NCBI GenBank assembly: GCA_900550135.1
Contig: URQO01000076.1
Location: forward strand, 1 to 7,322
Source: an uncultured Eubacterium sp.
GTDB taxonomy: Bacteria; Bacillota; Clostridia; Lachnospirales; Lachnospiraceae
Direction of reading: 5' to 3'
Length of the DNA: 7,322 nt
Positions 4,747 to 7,322 of the stretch are shown here, one piece after another. Both the position numbers and the translations under genes were made by a program. Positions within the stretch are counted from its first letter, which is position 1; each line of letters starts with the position of its first letter. The notes beneath the pieces were generated by a model. The model was given only the letters and a program-made list of their open reading frames with translations. It did not search any database and was not told where the DNA came from.

Positions 4747-6852
4747 TTAATCAATATTTGCATTTGTCACTTCTTTTGATATATTCCAGCCGTTATCTTG
4801 AACATATTTAGCCAAACGTTTTTTTAAAAATAATTGACTATTGCTTGTATAGGTTTGATCTTCCAATGCATATATTATCTCTGCTGCATCCCCAATATTG
4901 TTTGATTCTAAACAGGCTATACTATAGTCTATTGCAGCCTTTGCGACGACCCAACGTCCTTTTACAACTGTCTGATCATCTGCTCCTGGTATTTGTTTAT
5001 CTGGATTAGTATAGCTTTTATTATGTACAATCATTTTTTTGTCTGATTTTCTATATGTTTTGTGCGCAAACGTATCTCCTAATATATGAAGTGCAATTCC
5101 CCATGTGAAATATTTTTTATTTTTATTTGTTTTTGCAACTGATTTACCATTCACTTTAATATTTGAAAATATTTCACTCCATGAAAGAAGCCCTACACTT
5201 GTACTCCTAAAATCCGGTTTCATCCAATCATAACTATTTTTTCCTAATCCTTTAATAGTTTTATAATTTGTTATAGAAGATGCATCCCCATTTTTTAACG
5301 CAATTCTCGTTACAAACTCATAACATGCTATATAATTAACAGAATTATCGTCATCTCCATACAATGCTTCATAACCACCATGATATTCTGGATTGTAAGA
5401 TAAACCACTCATCCCCGAGTCGCTTCTATCAGGATATACAGCTCCTGCTTTAAGTACAGCTAAAGTAGTTTCGTCCATAATATCATTTTTCTTTGCACCA
5501 TTTGTCACAAGATCCTGGTGCCCGGATTTAATCCATCTTCCTTCAACATATTCTGAATCTTCTTCAATATCATTAAATATTTCAACATTTTTTTTATTGG
5601 ATGGTATATTTACTTTTATTGTTGAATCTTTATCTTCAAATTTTTCTGCGAAATCATCATAAATTTCGAGTGCATACTCTACATCTAATAATCCACAATC
5701 AGTTGTATTTTTTATGTTTTTAGAACTAACATTAATCAATTGTCTTATAAATTCATTTGATTTTGAAATATCTTTTTCCCATAACAATGATGCAACACCT
5801 ACTACTTGAGGCACAGCAATACTAGTTCCATGCGTAATACCATTCAACCCAAAGAATCCTAAAACTCTTATGTTCTCTCCTGGTGCTGCCACATCCAATT
5901 CATCACCACTGTTACTAAAATTACTTATTTCTGATTTTGTATTTGTTGAAGCAACTGCCATAACTTCCTCAAAGGCCGCTGGATATTCAACATTACTTTC
6001 CATATTTCCTGCTGCTGCCACCATAAGTATACCTGCATCATAAGCATCTACTACTGCTCTATGTAATGCTTCTGAATATGCAGTAGTTCCAAAACTCATA
6101 TTTATTATATTTATATCGTTTTCGATGCACCAATAAATTCCTTCAATAATTCTGCTAACCGGTGCCTGATTGTTTTGATCCAATACTTTTACTGAATACA
6201 AATCAACATTTTGATTAATTCCTTGAACAGCATCATCATCCCCTGCAATTACACTAGCAATATTTGTACCATGTCCTGTCAAATCTTGATAATATGACGT
6301 AACATAATCTTCTGTCTCAACAAAATTCACACTTTTTTTCAAGTTAATTCCTGCAATAAAATCAATACCTGAATCTAAAACTGCTACTTTGACTTTGTTC
6401 TTTACATTTGTCTTTTGATCTATTTCATCTACATTAATTGCTTGTAAATTCCACTCTACTTTTTCATTGTCCTCTTTTTTTATTGATGTTTTCTTCAATT
6501 GATTGAACAAATCACTTTTTGTATTTTTTCCATTGGCACTTAAAACAAAATCTTCTTCAATTGTTATATTTTTATCACAGTTTAATTTTTTTAACTCATC
6601 TGTTGAGATTTCAGCTCTTACAATATTGTTATCATGACAACTAGTCCTCTGTTTAATATCCTTCTCACCTATAAGACTAACCATCTTGTTATATGTTTTT
6701 TTACCTTTTACAGTAATAACATATTCTTTCAAATTTTCAATACTTTTAGCCTCTGTAATTCTTCTACTTGTCATATTACTCGTACACAAAATAGAAAATA
6801 TTAGTAAAAATACTATTGTTGGCTTTATCAAAATCATAACTTTATTTTTCAT
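4747..6852 (-). CDS. Secreted S8 (subtilisin-like) protease with C-terminal zinc-phospholipase-C-like region
   Basis: A 701-residue exported serine protease. ATG at 6850-6852 is chosen because AGGAGG lies 8 bases upstream and a signal peptide follows (KNKVMILIK, hydrophobic core, cleavage near ITEA, residue 35); an in-frame GTG at 6882 precedes that ribosome binding site. Residues 40-106 resemble an I9 propeptide (EYVITVKG... ending ITIEEDFVL). The catalytic domain (about 150-390) has all the key residues: D160 in VAVLDSGID, H194 in GHGTNIASVIAG, oxyanion N283 in AAAGN, and S344 in HGTSIAVPQVVG. After a linker, residues 435-700 carry W440, GHQDLV (H445), GAVYPD (D475), H491, ALHILGD (H589, D593), H597 and H610. 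This order of ligands resembles zinc-dependent phospholipase C (W, H, D, H, H-x3-D, H), suggesting an all-helical metal-binding domain. The protease call is firm; the C-terminal assignment is inference from motif order. It precedes the LRR gene on the same strand. Confidence 0.9.
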   Translation of the reverse strand: MKNKVMILIKPTIVFLLIFSILCTSNMTSRRITEAKSIENLKEYVITVKGKKTYNKMVSLIGEKDIKQRTSCHDNNIVRAEISTDELKKLNCDKNITIEEDFVLSANGKNTKSDLFNQLKKTSIKKEDNEKVEWNLQAINVDEIDQKTNVKNKVKVAVLDSGIDFIAGINLKKSVNFVETEDYVTSYYQDLTGHGTNIASVIAGDDDAVQGINQNVDLYSVKVLDQNNQAPVSRIIEGIYWCIENDINIINMSFGTTAYSEALHRAVVDAYDAGILMVAAAGNMESNVEYPAAFEEVMAVASTNTKSEISNFSNSGDELDVAAPGENIRVLGFFGLNGITHGTSIAVPQVVGVASLLWEKDISKSNEFIRQLINVSSKNIKNTTDCGLLDVEYALEIYDDFAEKFEDKDSTIKVNIPSNKKNVEIFNDIEEDSEYVEGRWIKSGHQDLVTNGAKKNDIMDETTLAVLKAGAVYPDRSDSGMSGLSYNPEYHGGYEALYGDDDNSVNYIACYEFVTRIALKNGDASSITNYKTIKGLGKNSYDWMKPDFRSTSVGLLSWSEIFSNIKVNGKSVAKTNKNKKYFTWGIALHILGDTFAHKTYRKSDKKMIVHNKSYTNPDKQIPGADDQTVVKGRWVVAKAAIDYSIACLESNNIGDAAEIIYALEDQTYTSNSQLFLKKRLAKYVQDNGWNISKEVTNANID

Positions 6853-6899
6853 ATAAACTTCCTCCTGTTTGAATCTAATCACAACTTGTCTAACTGTAC

Positions 6900-6905
6900 A
6901 TTATA
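6900..6905 (-). promoter_or_regulatory. Consensus -10 box upstream of the S8 protease gene
   Basis: TATAAT (complement of 6900-6905) would start transcription near 6893 and give a leader of about 41 bases to ATG 6852. The -35 region at 17 bases (GGGCAA) is poor, so the promoter may need an activator or a different sigma factor. The inverted repeat at 6928-6950 sits over and just upstream of that region. Confidence 0.45.
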
Positions 6906-6927
6906 TTTCGTAGTTTTTTATTTTGCC

Positions 6928-6950
6928 CCAATATGCTGTTGATATATTGG
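6928..6950. promoter_or_regulatory. Inverted repeat upstream of the S8 protease promoter
   Basis: CCAATAT (6928-6934) and ATATTGG (6944-6950) are perfect 7-bp inverted arms around a 9-base spacer, centred about 46 bases before the predicted start site. No T-tract follows on either strand, so it is not an intrinsic terminator. The position suits an activator or repressor binding next to the weak -35 region. Confidence 0.35.
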
Positions 6951-6972
6951 TTGTAATAACAATAACCACAAT

Positions 6973-6999
6973 TTATCTTTCATTCTTTCGTTTCTTCAT
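6973..6999 (-). CDS. Possible leader mini-ORF (MKKRKNER) with strong ribosome binding site
   Basis: ATG at 6997-6999 opens an 8-codon frame ending in TAA (6973-6975), MKKRKNER. It is preceded by AAAGGAG (complement of 7007-7013) at an ideal 7-base spacing, one of the best ribosome binding sites in the window. The peptide is almost entirely charged. It lies about 120 bases before the protease start and upstream of the TATAAT box, so it would be on the protease mRNA only if transcription begins further right. It may be a leader peptide or the remnant start of a lost gene. No homology is claimed. Confidence 0.25.
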   Translation of the reverse strand: MKKRKNER

Positions 7000-7012
7000 G
7001 TATTTTCTCCTT

Positions 7013-7285
7013 TCATATTTCCCATTTTTTCATATAAATAAATATGTTTATTTTAAGGCCTTTTAAATTAATTATAAATAAACATAACTTATAAATATCG
7101 TTCTTGAATATCAATCCATCTTCCCACCCATTCACTATTGTCATCTTATGTGAAAAATGTCTTGTTATATAAAAAAATCCAGCCATCACATCGAACTTCA
7201 GATAATCTGATTCATTAATCAATGTAATGTCTGGATTTTTTAATTCTGTCCCTAATTAATGTTTTTCATAATCTTTTTCGCTCAT
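7013..7285 (-). pseudogene. Possible gene remnant interrupted by an in-frame stop
   Basis: Reading leftwards from ATG at 7283-7285, the frame gives MSEKDYEKH, a TAA stop (7256-7258), and then stays open for 80 codons to TGA at 7013-7015. The part just after the stop is protein-like (LGTELKNPDITLINESDY, then KFDVMAGFFYITRHFSH); the last third is Ile/Lys-rich and looks like chance. The ATG overlaps the stop of another frame entering from the right edge (ATGA at 7282-7285), as in coupled operon genes. A single substitution would join the two parts, which suggests a decayed gene, but AT-rich DNA can yield such a frame by chance. The family is not recognised. Confidence 0.22.
7172..7241. repeat. 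Long-loop inverted repeat inside the remnant region
   Basis: AAAAAATCCAG (7172-7182) and CTGGATTTTTT (7231-7241) are perfect 11-bp inverted arms separated by 48 bases. The large loop makes a terminator unlikely, and the arms are mostly A/T tracts with a short GC core. Both arms lie within the open frame of the possible gene remnant, where they encode unrelated residues. Confidence 0.35.
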
Positions 7286-7322
7286 TTATTCTCTTCAATA
7301 GAGAATCCCAATATATTGCTAT
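7266..7322 (-). other. Window edge, possible 3' end of an upstream gene
   Basis: Two leftward frames enter from the right edge and end close together. One reads IAIYWDSLLKRINERKRL and stops at TGA 7266-7268. The other reads SNILGFSIEENK and stops at TGA 7282-7284, overlapping the ATG at 7283-7285. Only one, at most, can be a real C-terminus and the stretch is too short to choose. No family is recognised. Confidence 0.2.

Noticed and set aside
6780..6790. Cysteine at residue 23 of the protease as a lipobox
   Set aside because: The preceding residues are S-I-L, lacking the small residue required before the lipobox cysteine; a type I signal peptide fits better.
6853..6882. Longer N-terminus of the S8 protease starting at GTG 6882
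   Set aside because: The AGGAGG at 6861-6866 would lie inside the coding region, and it is ideally placed for ATG 6852, which begins the signal peptide.
7160..7240. Remnant of a GH30 glycosidase, suggested by FFYITRHFSH
   Set aside because: The HFSH resemblance covers only a few residues and the expected flanking sequence of that family is not visible.
7172..7241. Inverted repeat as an intrinsic terminator
   Set aside because: The loop is 48 bases and the stem is mainly A/T tract, which is unlikely to fold fast enough to terminate.
1..7322. CRISPR array, insertion sequence or prophage attachment site
   Set aside because: No direct repeats with regular spacers, no transposase reading frame with terminal inverted repeats, and no duplicated tRNA 3' end were seen.

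Overview
The window looks like chromosomal DNA of a low-GC, Gram-positive anaerobe of the Clostridia, most likely Lachnospiraceae. The reasons are AT-rich intergenic DNA, AGGAGG-type ribosome binding sites close upstream of most genes, the N-terminus of the left-edge gene (a clostridial-style LeuC), and a sigma/anti-sigma pair with an RsgI-type periplasmic domain. This is judged from the sequence alone.

Left part (1-1615). The first 62 bases are the start of a leuC-like gene running leftwards off the window, with its own promoter. A very AT-rich spacer of about 200 bases separates it from a rightward tRNA-Ser(CGA) gene with a sigma-A-type promoter and a strong intrinsic terminator. Next comes a rightward radical SAM gene of the TIGR01212/YtqA-YhcC family, a candidate tRNA wobble-uridine modification enzyme. 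It lacks a Shine-Dalgarno site and may be read from a leaderless mRNA. A long hairpin sits where it converges with the next gene.

Middle (1582-3486). A leftward two-gene operon encodes an ECF-type sigma-70 factor and, translationally coupled behind it, a membrane anti-sigma factor. The anti-sigma factor has an RsgI-like extracellular domain with the D-V-N-P-S autocleavage-type motif and an acidic Glu/Thr/Ser-rich tail. A sigma-A-like promoter lies just upstream. The 340-base gap to the next gene holds several inverted repeats, including two tandem hairpins at the 3' end of that gene.

Right part (3487-7322). Two exported proteins are encoded leftwards: a subtilisin-like (S8) protease with an I9-type propeptide and a C-terminal region resembling zinc-dependent phospholipase C, then a leucine-rich-repeat protein with seven exact 22-residue repeats and a C-terminal Ig-like domain. 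They are 90 bases apart with no terminator between them and may form one unit. Upstream of the protease are a consensus -10 box, an inverted repeat, a mini-ORF with a near-perfect ribosome binding site, and degenerate coding-like sequence up to the right edge.

The most interesting parts are the protease/phospholipase-like fusion with its LRR partner, and the neighbouring ECF/RsgI-type envelope-signalling pair. Whether the sigma factor controls the secreted pair cannot be decided from the sequence.
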